A stretch of 64,000 nt of DNA from Carallia brachiata. Lineage: Eukaryota > Streptophyta > Magnoliopsida > Malpighiales > Rhizophoraceae. The position numbers and the translations under genes were made by a program. The notes below the pieces were generated by a model that was given only the letters and a program-made list of their open reading frames with translations, was not told where the DNA came from and searched no databases. Within the stretch, counting starts at the first letter, position 1. Each line of letters begins with the position of its first letter. Location: positions 434,001 to 498,000 of the forward strand of contig JADCRB010000105.1 of NCBI GenBank assembly GCA_021464245.1. The letters run 5' to 3'. Shown piece after piece: positions 11,701 to 24,042 of this stretch.

Positions 11701-14700
11701 TTGTTGATTGGAATGATAATTAACATGTTCAATGGTTTTGCTGAGCTCTCACTGATGATCACAAGGCTTCCTGTGTTTTACAAGCAGAGGGACCTTTTAT
11801 TCCACCCACCTTGGGCTTTTACTCTTCCAACTTTTCTGCTGAGGGTGCCCATATCACTGGTGGAGTCCATTGTTTGGGTGGCTGTCACGTACTACTCCAT
11901 TGGATTTGCCCCTGAAGCTAGCAGGTAAGACTTGCCAATATTTTCTCAACTTCTAATATTTTAGGGCATGAATTGTGATGATCAGTTTGCCATCCTATAA
12001 TCTTGGCTCATTGTAATATAACCTGAATGTGAAAATCTAGTTGTAATCATCTTTGGCAAGGCTATTGGTAACACTTTTGAGGTCTCTATATGCAGATTTT
12101 TCAAGCACTTGTTAATGGTATTCCTGATCCAACAAATGGCTGCTGGTCTCTTTAGGCTTATTGTTGGAGTTTGCAAGAATATGATCATTGCAAACTCAGG
12201 AGGGTCTCTCATGCTGTTTGTACTTTTCTTGCTTGGTGGTTTCGTCCTCCCAAAAGGTCTAAGGAAAACCGTAAATCTATAGCTTAATTTGCTGATTTCA
12301 ATTGGAAACATACATACATAGCTCATGAACATGCTGAAAAGGTTATCGCAGCCACGTCGCGCATTAACACAGTGTTAAATACATTGATGACAGGTCAAAT
12401 CCCAATTTGGTGGAAGTGGGCTTACTGGGTTTCGCCATTAACTTATGGTTACAATGCCCTTTCCGTTAATGAAATGTTTTCTCCCAGGTGGATGAAAAAA
12501 CTGGTATGTTAGTCCAAATGATCTTACACATACAATACCAGTTAAATATCCAGCTGCCAATGACATAGAGCAAACATATTATTGACACTTGTTTTACATT
12601 TTGTTGCATTGCAGGGGCCTGACAATTCTACCAGATTAGGTGTAGCTGTGCTTGAGAGCTTTGACATTTTCCCAGATAGGAATTGGTTTTGGATTGGTGC
12701 AGCTGCTCTACTAGGCTTTACTGTCCTCTTCAATATACTGTTCACCTTTGCTCTCATGTACTTGGATCGTAAGTTTTATCATTCATAATGTCGAATTTGA
12801 TTATCATGAAGCCAATTCATTTTCTTACTGCGGTAGCTAATCTCCTCTATGCTATTTTCTGACAAAATAGCTCCCCGAAGACCTCAAGCAATAATCTCAG
12901 AGGAAACAGCAAAGGCATTTGATGGCCAAGACCCAAAGGGTAAACCAAGACTACACAGACAAGTTTTTTGTGTCACATTCTTAACATCCTTATATGGACT
13001 TGTAACTGAAATCTCTCAGGAGAAATGGCAATCCGGAAAATGAGCAACCAGTCTAGTCCCAATGGAAATAATAGAATTGTTGATGTGTCTTTTGAGGCAA
13101 GAAATGGTGTTGCTCCAGAGAGAGGAATGGTTCTTCCTTTCACTCCCTTAGCCATGTCCTTTGACAGTGTGAATTATTACCTTGACATGCCTCCTGTAAG
13201 AATCAATGTCTTTCCGTTTTCAAATTAGCTTTGGCCTTAAATGTTGGTATCGATGCTACCCATCATCCAAGTAACTCATTCAACTTGACAACTATCAGAA
13301 AAAAATTTGGATCTTTCTATTGACTGGAATGGTTTTATGATAACAGGAAATGAAGGAACAAGGAGTTACAGAGGATAGGCTTCAATTACTTCGAGAAGTG
13401 ACAGGCACATTTAGGCCTGGAGTGCTCACAGCTCTAATGGGAATTAGTGGAGCAGGAAAGACAACACTCATGGATGTTTTAGCCGGCAGAAAGACCGGCG
13501 GATATATTGAAGGAGACATTAAAATTTCTGGGTTTCCCAAGAAGCAGAAAACATTTGCAAGAATTTCTGGATATTGTGAACAAACTGACATTCACTCACC
13601 ACAAGTGACCATTAAGGAATCCTTGATTTTCTCGGCCTTCCTTCGGCTCCCTAAAGAAGTTAGCAAGGAGGAAAAACTGGTAATATTTTTCAATCATTAA
13701 TAAAAGGAAAAAGTGGAGGAACTTGTATTTTCTAAACTAATTGTGAGTTTTGTCGTAATCAGAAATTTGTAGAGGAAGTGATGGAATTGGTAGAGCTACA
13801 AAATCTTAAGGATGCCATAGTTGGGCTTCCAGGGGTTACAGGATTGTCAACGGAACAGAGAAAGAGGCTGACAATAGCAGTGGAGCTCGTTGCTAATCCT
13901 TCAATCATTTTCATGGATGAACCAACTTCTGGCCTTGATGCAAGGGCTGCAGCCATTGTGATGAGGACTGTGAGAAACATTGTGGATACTGGGAGAACAA
14001 TTGTTTGTACAATCCATCAGCCTAGCATCGACATTTTTGAAGCTTTTGACGAGTTATTATTGATGAAAAGAGGAGGACAAGTGATCTATGCAGGACCATT
14101 GGGTAAAAACTCTCGAGATGTCATAGAATACTTTGAGGTAATCATCTACTTGAAGATTATTTTGCCTTATAATCGAGAATGAAAAGGGCAGTTTCCTATT
14201 TTACATTCATTTCACTTTCTAGGCAATTCCTGGAGTGCCTAAAATCAAAGACGACTACAATCCTGCAACATGGATGCTAGAAGTGAGCTCAGTAGCAGTT
14301 GAAGGTCGGCTAGGAACCGACTTCGCAGAACGTTACAAATCATCGTCTTTGTATCAGTATGTCAATGCATAGACTTTACAATACTATTTCTGGATGTCAT
14401 CACTAGAATTTCTTTGAATTTTGCTCAACTCAAGTTTCATTTTGAGCAGGAGAAATAAGGCTTTAGTGAAGGAGTTGAGCACACCACCACCAGGAGCAAA
14501 AGACCTTTATTTTGCTTCTCAGTATTCTCAATCTTCATGGGGGCAGTTCAAATCTTGCCTTTGGAAGCAGCAATGGACTTATTGGAGAAGTCCTGATTAT
14601 AACCTTGTCAGAAACTTCTTCACCTTGGCTTCTGCCCTCATACTTGGGTCTATATTTTGGAGACTTGGTACTAAAAGGTTTGTATGCATCAGTCAATTTG

Positions 14701-15667
14701 CTGCCTAAATGCCACTACAGCATCATTCTTATTGGCCAAAGCATTGAACTTTACATGTTAAATGATTCAGGGACAATGCAGCTGATCTTACTACAATGAT
14801 TGGGGTCATGTATATTGCTGTCTTGTTTGTTGGTGTCAATAACAGCACGACTGTCCAGCCAGTAGTAGTAATTGAAAGAACCGTATTTTACCGTGAAATA
14901 GCAGCTGGAATGTATTCTGCATTACCTTATGCCCTTGCACAAGTGAGTTGAAGCAGAACTAGCATAGTAAACTGGTTCCATATTTCCAAACTCAAGAGTT
15001 CTTATTTTAACAGGCTGACTAATATAAAACCATCCAATATGCAGGTCATTTCTGAATTACCTTATGTGTTTGTTCAAACAACATATTACACACTTATTGT
15101 GTATGCCATGGTGGCCTTTCAATGGACAGTGGCCAAATTCTTCTGGTTCTTCTTCGTCACATTTTTCTCTTTCCTATACTTCACATATTATGGAATGATG
15201 ACTGTCTCTCTTACCCCAAATCTCCAAGTAGCATCAATATTGGCATCCGCATTTTATTCCCTTTTCAATCTGTTCTCCGGCTTCTTCATCCCAAGACCAG
15301 TAAGTTAACTTAATTCACCTCACTCCCTCTTACAAAATTAGCTAGAGCTAAGTAATGCAATTAACAATATCTTTACTTCTTTCCAATTTTTCAGAAAATT
15401 CCCAAGTGGTGGATTTGGTATTATTGGATCTGCCCCTTGGCATGGACCGTATGCGGACTGATTGTTTCTCAATATGGTGATATTGAAGACACCATTAAGG
15501 CTCCAGGCATAGTTCCTGATCCTACAATTAAGTGGTACATAGAAAATCATTTCGGATACGATACAAACTTCATGGGGCCAGTTGCTGCAGTTTTGGTTGC
15601 ATTTGCAGTGTTTTTTGCATTCATGTATGCTTACTGCATAAAGATGCTCAACTTCCAAACAAGATAG
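5790..15667 (+). CDS. PDR-type (full-size ABCG) ABC transporter, copy 1
   Basis: Plasma-membrane ATP-driven exporter of the plant pleiotropic drug resistance family, most like the tobacco PDR1 / Arabidopsis ABCG40 clade; substrates in that clade include terpenoids and hormones. Exons: 5790-6160, 7932-8141, 8608-8692, 8801-8960, 9047-9123, 9281-9334, 9690-9780, 10448-10749, 11326-11924, 12096-12256, 12394-12503, 12615-12768, 12871-12939, 13020-13195, 13347-13679, 13763-14137, 14223-14356, 14450-14677, 14771-14942, 15045-15299, 15395-15667. These give 4389 nt, 1462 aa. NBD1 has Walker [10 protein letters not shown] (about residue 200), ISGGQ (about 339) and LFMDE (about 359). NBD2 has GISGAGKTT (about 905), LSTEQ (about 1012) and MDEPTS (about 1034). 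Two hydrophobic membrane domains follow (about 520-790 and 1190-1462). A deletion removed the usual exon-13 donor; I use an upstream GT that keeps frame and shortens the linker by 28 residues. Intron 10 has a weak donor (GTCTAAGG). The ATG matches copy 2. Confidence 0.9.
6370..7600. repeat. Dispersed-repeat-like insertion in intron 1 of PDR copy 1
   Basis: Intron 1 is 1771 bp in copy 1 and 883 bp in copy 2. The extra sequence begins near an AACATAACCGAGGGGTGAATTAAGTG stretch of the kind found in dispersed plant repeats and includes a GC-richer segment (about 6950-7140) with repeated GGTCGA-type words. An 85-codon open frame on the minus strand (6906-7163) has no recognisable family. I read the whole as a decayed mobile-element remnant; its ends are not defined. 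Confidence 0.35.
10773..10910 (-). mobile_element. SINE-like element in intron 8 of PDR copy 1
   Basis: A poly-T run (10773-10787) is followed by about 120 bp whose reverse complement contains GGAGTTCGATTTCC (10849-10862), which resembles the B box of tRNA-derived SINEs. The imperfect flanks GTAAAGCA (10765-10772) and GTAGAGCA (10911-10918) could be a target duplication. It is absent from intron 8 of copy 2, which is only 145 bp against 576 bp here. The A box is weak. Confidence 0.45.
12940..12945 (+). other. Inferred replacement splice donor, PDR copy 1 exon 13
   Basis: The sequence CCAAAGG|GTAAAC lies 28 codons upstream of the site where copy 2 splices (46074). Using it joins a phase-1 exon end to the next exon (acceptor CTCTCAG, 13019), giving an open frame and an 80-nt intron. 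Reading through without splicing meets TGA at 13041-13043. The other nearby GT sites give a stop or the wrong phase. The same GGGTAAAC exists inside exon 13 of copy 2 but would not normally be used there. Confidence 0.6.
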
Positions 15668-18568
15668 AGGCATATTTGTGGAAGGAAATATGTACCCGAA
15701 AAAAAAAAAATTGTGGAAGCAAAATTTCCTTCTTGCTGATTAAAAGCTGGTGGAGGATGAGTTCATTTTATTGGGTTTGTATTTTTTGTGTTTTATGGGA
15801 TATTGGTTTGTGTTAAGAGAAATATTGGTATGTCTTGGAGAAATTATAATAATTGTATGCAAGAAAAAAAAAATCAAAATGGTTGCGATATTGATTTAAA
15901 TAAACAATTTGTTGTAGACAAAGCAAAGTTAAATAGAATTTATTTTTATTAGCCGTGGAGACAATAGTTTATCATTAGATAGAAGACGGACAAATGAAAA
16001 ACAGACATAGGAGCGGGTTTAGTTTTGAACCTTCTTAGAAGATATACACTTTTTAGTACTATAATTAAGTTTGATCATTATTTAAAGGGTTAATATAAAA
16101 AAATATTATTAATTTTATTTAAAGTAGTAATTGTATTATTAATTTTAAAAAGTAATAATTTATCTCTTTTTGAATATTTTTGTAATAAATTAAGCACGTA
16201 ATAATTTTATATGAATAAAATCTGTTAATTTTGATTATAAATTTATAAAAACATGTTTATTTCCATGACATAATAATCATATAAGTTAATGTCACCTCAT
16301 TAAAACAGGAAATATTCTGTACTGTGTGCTAAATTTGTTATAAAAACTTAAAAGAAATATAAACTGTTATTTTTTTAAAATTAGTGTTAGATTTATTATT
16401 TTAAATAAAATTAATAATATTTTAATTTATTAACCCTTATTTAAATAAAATATTTGATGGCTATTGCAATCACACCCACATATTGAGTTTAACTTTTTTT
16501 TTTTATTAAGAGATTTAACTCTGAGTTATACAATACAAGTAACTATTTTTTTCATTAATTTTACTTTTTTTTTATCAAAATTTGAACTTAAAACCTTTAT
16601 AAAATATGTTTGAACTCTAATTATTAAAATATCCCTTAAAGAGCACTTAACTTATTTTTACTTCTTGCTTTTTCATGACACACTTAACACACTTTCCTAT
16701 TTATAATTATCATAAGTCGGTATCCATAGTGGGGAAGAAAAATCGATATGTAGTTTGAGAATTATTATATGATTAGTTTTTCCTTTCGTTGTGTCATAAT
16801 GTGAAAATTTTAGAATGAAAACTACAAATTTTAATTTAAACAATTAGATAGATTTTTTTATATTAACCCTTTATTTATAGAATTAGTTATGTGTACAGTA
16901 AAATAAGTTAATCATCTATCAACCTCGAGGGAATTGAAAAGGCTACATGTACATAAATCAAATAGAAGATGACAAACAGATAAATTGTCCTACTTGAAAT
17001 TGCCCCATCAAATTCATAGCCTGAACAAAATATGCATTGTTAAAATAAATTAGCATCTTACCCTATGTTGTGACCGTTCTTCTCTCCTGGGATATGCAAT
17101 TTTGAAATTCTAAATTTTTATATTTTTTTACATATGAGTTCTAAATTTTTTTAAAATTTTATTTGAGTTCTAAACTTTTTAATTTTTTATCAAATTAGTA
17201 TATCTATTAACAAAAGTGATCAATCTATAAAAAAATAATTTTGACCTTATAAAAATTATTTTAAAAAAGTTAAATACACTAATTAAAAATTTTTTCTATC
17301 AAAAAGTATATTTTGTATATTTAATTCATGTATTTGTTGATTAAAAAAATATTTTATGTGCATATTTATTGATGAAAAAAATATTTAATTCATTTATTTG
17401 ACTTTTTAAATAATTTTTATTAAGTTAAACTCATTTATTAATGGATTGACAACTTTTTATAAATAAAAGGACTGATTTGCTAAAAAATTAAAAAATTTAA
17501 AATTTAAATAAAATGTAAAAAATATTTAGAATTCATATAAAAAAATGGAAAGGTTTAAAACCAAAAAATTATATATCCCCGTATGAGTTGGAATATGATT
17601 TTTTTTTTGTTTCTATGACCGAAGGTAAAAACAAATACAGAATATGTAACTAAACGAAAAACGCGATCATCTAGCCACCCCTAGGAATGATTAAGTAAAC
17701 GAATATGAAGTATTTTAACAGCGCAATTAGTGTCTATTCTCAAATCTTTATTCCTCAAATGAACTTCCACTTGAAAGCAAGAGATAATACCTCTACTTAA
17801 GATAGTAAAGAGCATCAACAGCCTAAATATTTTGAACAAGTCACATATGTTGAGTGGAAGTAAACTTTCATATAAATGTTTAGATACCGAAAATAATTTT
17901 CCATTAATTAGATTTAAAGACCTTGCAATATTGACCATAGAGCCTCATTCACAGAGGTAAACACCTCATCAGCTTGAGGAGGATAGCAACAAAAACTGCG
18001 CTAGAGTGAACACATCCAGACTTTCCTGTATAGAAACTCCCTGATATATAAATATAACAAAAAAAACAAAAACTGTGTCATTTTAAGCCAGGAAACCTTT
18101 CAAATTTTCAATCATCTTTATTAAAAGCAACATAAAATTACTGTTGAAGACATGTAGAAAAAAACCTGGACTCTGTGAATTCCAACTCTCAAATATAAGT
18201 TTGCCAAAAACGCTAGCCCCTGAAATTGTTACGCTCGCTTCCTGACAAAGAAATCTAGAAATTAGAGATTGTAGGGCAGCCTCCAAGTGAACTCATCATA
18301 CATCCAATACTTGAAAAGTGATTTGATACCAGCCATGAACAAACAGAGAATGCCTAACCAAGACAGAGCATATGAGCATTTGAACACAAGACAGTCAACT
18401 CAGGAAGGAAGCACACCTTGTAGCCTCTCAAATCAAACTCAGTTACATCCCTTATCAGTGTATGGACAGCTATCTCTCGAGCACAGGTTTAGGTTCGGCC
18501 TCAATAGGAAAAAAATGGAGCACCTAACAGCGTATCTTCACAGACCAAGAACTATGAGATCGACCCTT
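15668..18568. other. 3' flank of PDR copy 1 and intergenic DNA
   Basis: The first 200-300 bp should be the 3'UTR of copy 1. The rest is AT-rich, with low-complexity A/T runs and degenerate repeat sequence (for example 16080-16440 and 17100-17560, which share motifs with 3700-4030). No convincing coding region was found. Open frames around 17.7-18.3 kb lack splice or motif support. Confidence 0.45.
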
Positions 18569-19602
18569 TCATTCTGGGGCGATGAAGGGATCGAACCATT
18601 TGAGCCTTTTTCTTTCATGCTCTTCCTCTTGTACCTGTTGCAATGCACCTGACATCAGCATTCTGTAGAGAAAAATTGTACAAAGAATTCAAAGAAACTG
18701 ATGCTTTGACCAATATTCCAGCAACTTACATTTTGAACCCATCCATTGCAATCAAAGATGCCTATTAACCTCCAGTCCCCGGTTGAAACATCTCAAATTA
18801 AGGAGAAGTATCCGAGTGTCAGAGGGGGAAAATACATTAAATCCCCTACGTGTTATTGAACACAAAAATATAGCCATAGAATGAAGATTTCACTCGCAGT
18901 GTTTCCAAGGACCACCTGCTCTCACCTCCAAATTGCAGTCCCTCTCATTGGCGTAACAACATCAAAAGCAAACGCTGAATTCTTTTCTCTTCTTCTGCGG
19001 CCTGACTCAGTTCATCATTCGCCGCATCAAGCATTTCTTTATCTTGTGAACGTTCAACAATCAGTGACTTCAAGCCATCAATCTCCTGCATATGGACAGA
19101 AGAATGAATTATCCAGAGACCCTTCCCGTGATAGAGCCAGAAATGCTAAAACTTCGCAGGATACTCTCGCAATCACCATAAAATGCAAGATATGAACAAT
19201 TTGCCATGGCCTTAAAAACTACCGCATTTTCAAATGTTCTAAACTCAATAGGATAAGCTCAAAGGTCATAACTAAAGTAACGAAAATATGCAACCTTATA
19301 CACAACGTTAATTGCAGCACTCAAACATGTGGTACCTAGAAAGTCCATCAGCAAAAAATTTCAAATATTTCCAGTAACAAATATTAAACATGACAACTTA
19401 TTGACAGCGGAACTGATACAACCGAAAAGCGTGTGAAATGCAAATGTCCAGCATCAAAGCATGCCTTAAAATCAAAAGGGTATCCAAAGAAAGCTGTCGT
19501 AGACAATTAACTTTTGCTTGGACCCAGCTTGTTTATAAAGGTCCATTGAACCCCTCAGTTTCCGAAGCTCTTTATTAGCCTTTGCTTATACATCTAGCTC
19601 GG
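18569..19602 (-). pseudogene. Decayed minus-strand gene with coiled-coil exons, family unknown
   Basis: Three exon-like blocks read on the minus strand. About 19602-19505 encodes a charged stretch (KANKELRKLRG) after an in-frame stop. 19085-18926 has acceptor ATGCAG and a clean donor GGAG|GTGAGA; it encodes a heptad-like acidic segment (QDKEMLDAANDELSQAAEEE) that hits a stop before the donor unless the frame shifts. 18761-18730 plus 18662-18569, with acceptors AATAG and CTACAG and donor GTAAGT, join in phase into a 41-residue C-terminus ending WFDPFIAPE and TGA. The parts look like the 3' half of a real coiled-coil protein gene, but the in-frame stops suggest decay. I do not recognise the family. 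Confidence 0.4.
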
Positions 19603-22269
19603 AAACATGAATGATCTAACAACCCCGCACCACATCTTTTCATGTAACAATTCATGTTTTGAACCCAATCATCACATTTAATTGACAATTAAAAGGTTGG
19701 CACTGGTTGATGATCTTTCAAAATGATTGAAACTGACCATAATTAATTGCCCAATTCCTCCCATGTTCTAATAGTTTTGGAAGATGTATATGTAAATAAG
19801 TAAATTAAAAAAAATAAAAATAAAAAATAAATCCGAAATTTATCTGTTACAGTATAGATTATACTAAAAATGAGCTAAAAAGAAAAGAAGGTCATGTTAC
19901 ACAGCACACTTATGTCATGGAAATAATAGATATATATAAGTATAGATAGAATCTTATAATCATTGTTATATATAATGTGGATTTTGGAATTCAGATGGCT
20001 ACTACCGCACTTGGACCTACAAGTGTGCTCGTGTCTCCGAGTTCGTCTATTATTGTATATAATATGGACTTTGGAATTCAAATGGCTACAATTTGCTCTG
20101 ATAATATCTTCTCATTTTTACAGAATAACTTCAAGAACAAATCCGGAAGTCAAACTAACTTGAAAAAGGAGCACCTTTTTAGTCTACCATTCTTAACATT
20201 ACGAAAAGCCTGGCATTATCACTTTAGCACTCTCTAATAGGATGGCTCCGTAACTGATCCCTTCTTCCAAAGCACGTCTCTCCCATAGTTCGATGGGAAT
20301 TATCAGCAAAATTAATGCTATCAACTAAAGTTAAAACAGAATGGAAGGAAAACTAAGGCTAGAGGAGTCCACAATTTCTGTTGTGGGATACGAGATCCAA
20401 CAATCGGGAAGAATTATGAGCTTGGCATCATATCTCAATTCAAAATCTTAAATACTTTAGTCTATGGGTTCTTTTCTGCTCACAATTTAAACCCTAACAA
20501 TCTCCCTCACGAGTGTAAATGTTGTCATCTATATTGTTAACTCTTCTCTCATTTTCAATGTAAAATTACTTAACCACACAACTCAAACTCAAAATCCCAA
20601 TAATCTCTCCCTCTAAGTATAAAAGTCTTCCACATTGGGTGAGCCAATCTTTTTAAGAGTCTCTCAAGGAAATCTGACTAGAGACTAAATAAGTAAATAA
20701 ATAGACTCATGAATTTAACACTATATCTCAACTCAAAATTTTTTAAGACATTGGTCTATAGGTTTTTCCCACTTAACACTCTTGCCTCTCTCATTGAAAA
20801 TTTTCAATGTGAGATTCTTTAATTACATAATTCATACTTAAAATCCAACAATTTATTTATCTCATCATCGCCAATACAAATTTATACTATGAATTTGGAA
20901 CTTTAACACTATAAGGTACTGAGAGTGTGCATACATGCAGCCTTACAATTACAAAGAGCCTACTTCCCCAAAACGAACTTGTGATTTCCGCCTTGGAAAA
21001 AAGTACCTATCCGGACATTTTTGCCTATTTTGTCGAGTGAGGCATTGAATTGAGACTAACTTTGATCTTTTGTAACTGCATTGATATTTTTTACAATAGA
21101 AAAAATAAAATGTTTATTTTTTTTTGTTGTAAATTTTATTAATATGGTTAAAAAAAATAAAGACTCATTACAATTCGATGACTCATTCAAGTTAAAAATC
21201 GGGCAAAACTATCCGGATATGCAACCGCGCCCTTTCAGCTTACAAGAGAGTAATATTCTTGTTACATCAACGTACCCCTTCGTAAGGGTCCTCAATGTAT
21301 ATGTATATATAGTGCAGCAAAATCACATACAGTCCCTTGCAAACTGTAGAAAATTAAACATTTTGATTGGTGATGGACCCTGGTATCCGGAGAAAATTAA
21401 ACATTCTGCTAAAACACTATGTGCAAATCAAAACTATTACCGTTGCTACTGCTTAGTTAAGAATTACGAATAGCTTAACAGACTCATGCTTCTCAGTCAG
21501 TTCTTGGATTGATACCTACCTTGGTCTCTTTTCCCTTCCTTAATTATGATTTTCCAATGCCAACCCCAATTTCTATAAATTTCCTTGCTCATATAATCGC
21601 TACCACTAGGGGCTACATTTTGTGCTGTTAACAAATAATAAGTAACGAAGCTAAGAAGAATAATAATAATTAACTTGTGCACTCACATTTTGTCGGATGC
21701 AGCATCAAGTGGGCTGTAATAACAATCAACGTCAATTTACAAATGTGGCATTTTTTTGCATGTTGAGACTTTCACAATGTACGGCCTGGAAAAAGTTTAA
21801 TAATATATTAAAATAATATTATTTTATTATACAAAATATTATTTATTATTAAAATAATATTATTTTATTATTTATGTTATTATTTATAATAAAAAAGTTC
21901 AAAAAATAATTTTATAATATTTATTTATCCTGCGCTCCAATTCCAAGATCTGCCGCTGCGCAGAATTCAAGAATCTTTTGAGTAAAGCGAGTAGATGGTC
22001 GGATATTACATTTTGAGGATGAAATTAATTATTGTTCAAACTACGTATGGCAACTGCCTTGCGAATCGGGCTTCTTGAGGTATAACAGAGGAGGGGACAC
22101 TGAATAATGGGATAAATTATAGAATTTCGACTAATAGGATAAATTATAGAATTTCTTGTTGCTGAAACCCATCAATTAATGGTAAATCATTCAAAAACAT
22201 ACTTAAATTCACATTTCATGCTATGAACTTGAATCAATCCACCGTAACGGGTCCGATAACATCGACCGT
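19603..22269. other. Intergenic DNA with short repeats
   Basis: No supported gene. It contains a diverged direct repeat (19962-20004 and 20052-20091, core TTGGAATTCA-ATGGCTAC). Two related blocks (about 20430-20620 and 20720-20860, each with ATATCTCAA-TCAAAA and GTCTATGGGTT-like words) suggest a dispersed repeat. A palindromic AT tract lies at about 21795-21920. The 20050-20240 and 21080-21470 open frames have no recognisable motif. Confidence 0.45.
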
Positions 22270-22755
22270 ACCCAAATGGTGGATTCGGTACCAGTGGCGG
22301 ATCCAGAAACTTTTGTCAGGGAAGGCAAAATTTATATACATATAAAACAAAATTACAAAAAAAAAAGTGTCTATAAAATTTAAGGAGGACAAAGCTATAA
22401 TTTAGGGACAATAAGTTAAAATTAAGAGAAATTATACTTAAATACACATAAATTTTTTTTTTTTAGATTGCCTACCCTCACAATGAATAAATCCGCCAAT
22501 GTTCGGTACTATTGGATCTGCACGATGTTATGGACCGTTTAGAGATTGATTGTTTCTCAATATGGTGATGTTGAAGACACCATTAAGGCTCCAGGCATAG
22601 TTCCTGATCCTGCAGTTAAGTGGTACATAGAAAAACATGTCGGATACGAGCCAAACTTCACGGGGATAGTTGCCGCAGTTTTGGTTGCATTTCCAATTTT
22701 CTTTGCATTCAGGTATGTTTATTGCATAAGGAAGCTGAATTTCCAAACAAGATAG
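22270..22755 (+). pseudogene. PDR transporter last-exon fragment (third copy)
   Basis: This matches exon 21 of both PDR genes, from CCCAAATGGTGGATT to the terminal FQTR and stop (22753-22755). It is interrupted by a 210-bp MITE (22292-22501) and also has an in-frame TAG at 22540-22542, where copy 1 reads TGC. No exon-20 sequence precedes it. The coding part is closer to copy 1 ([15 protein letters not shown]), whereas the following 3' flank (CAAATTTTCAACTTGTACATAG-like, about 22803-22828) resembles the 3'UTR of copy 2. It is a dead fragment left by tandem duplication and deletion. Confidence 0.9.
22292..22501. mobile_element. hAT-type MITE inside the PDR fragment
   Basis: A 210-bp insertion is flanked by a perfect 8-bp direct repeat TTCGGTAC (22284-22291 and 22502-22509), the target size of hAT transposons. 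The termini are inverted repeats: CAGTGGCGGATCC at the left and the complement of CATTGGCGGATTT at the right. CAGTGGCGGA-type ends are common in plant non-autonomous hAT elements. The interior is AT-rich and non-coding. Removing the element and one repeat restores the alignment with exon 21 of the intact genes, so the insertion site is certain. Confidence 0.88.
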
Positions 22756-23953
22756 TGACTTATTTGTGGAACAAATTCTTCTTCTGCATGCTGTCGCCAA
22801 GTCAAATTTTCAACTTGTACATAGCATAAAATACATAGGACTTTAGCATTTAGTGCGTGATGGTTTTGCAACCCTTGTTTGGCTATCAGAAATTTTGTAT
22901 ATAGGCTGTTAATGACAGCATGGATCAATAGTTGTCTTTAACTAGACTTATTCTAAGGAGAAAAGTGGGAAATTAATGAACCTCTAAATGTGGAGGAAAT
23001 TTGATATGGAAAAAATCCATTCTCAAAGAAAATTTTCCTCAATATTCTAATTAAATGATATTAATTAATTCACATACATAATATAAAATAAATTTATATT
23101 TAGGTCAGTATCTATCCAGTAAGGATTGGCGGGATTAGCAACAGATTTCTAGCTCTATACCTTTTTGTATGGTTCATTCTTCAAATTGGATCATTAAGTG
23201 ATGATGAGGTGGTGCATACATGGCTATCGATGTCACCTCATTGATCACCTCAAGTTTTTGTTTTCTTTAAATTTTCTCCAGTCACATCATATCCTCTTCT
23301 TCCCCAACAATTGTTTCATCTCCGAGAATAATCTTATCTTTCCACAATTCAAGTTAAAGTGAAAGAACAATGTTATATAGTTACATTTATATAAATAACA
23401 TAATTTAATTAATAATAATTAATAATTTTTTTTATAATTCAAGCATAATATCTCATATCACTTTATCATTACGTTAAAATCATTCTTATAAAACTTAAAA
23501 AAATTTCTAAATTAAATTTACATAATTAAGATACGAAATAGAGGTCCCTCAAAAAAAAAAAGATTAATCATATCTATTATATTTCGTCAGCCAAAAAAAA
23601 AAAACAGATCACCATACTCCTTATCAGCTTACACGTCTTGTGGCCGTCATTTTGTGGGCCCCTATTTGGACCCACAAAATCAACTCCACAAATGCCTTGG
23701 GGAATGCTCGAATTCGGGCAGAGTAGATTGGGAGGAAGAACTTAAATTTAACATAAAGTTCAGAACCATATGATACAGGAGCCATCACATCACTAATTCC
23801 AGCGTTAAAATTGGAGTCCATCGCAGACGACAGAGATAAAATTTTTTCATTCAGTCTGATTTGAAAACATACTTAATGCAATGGATCCTATCTCCAAAAT
23901 TTTTTCGTTAAATTGGAGTTCATGGCAGACGGCATAGAATTTTTTTGAAGCTC

Positions 23954-24042
23954 AAAATATAACGAACAATGTAACTTGCTTGACAGTGGATTCTGCTGAA
24001 AATATAACGAACAATGTAACTTGCTTCACAATGGATTCTATC
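23954..24042. repeat. 45-bp tandem duplication, two units
   Basis: AAAATATAACGAACAATG and the following CTTGCTT-ACA-TGGATTCT repeat once with a 45-bp period. Just upstream, a second pair (about 23809-23850 and 23912-23950, core TTGGAGT-CAT-GCAGACG) is also duplicated, so the whole 23.8-24.04 kb stretch looks locally duplicated. Confidence 0.75.

Noticed and set aside
22620..22829. Alternative frames over the PDR exon fragment
   Set aside because: Only one frame matches PDR exon 21; the others are accidental.
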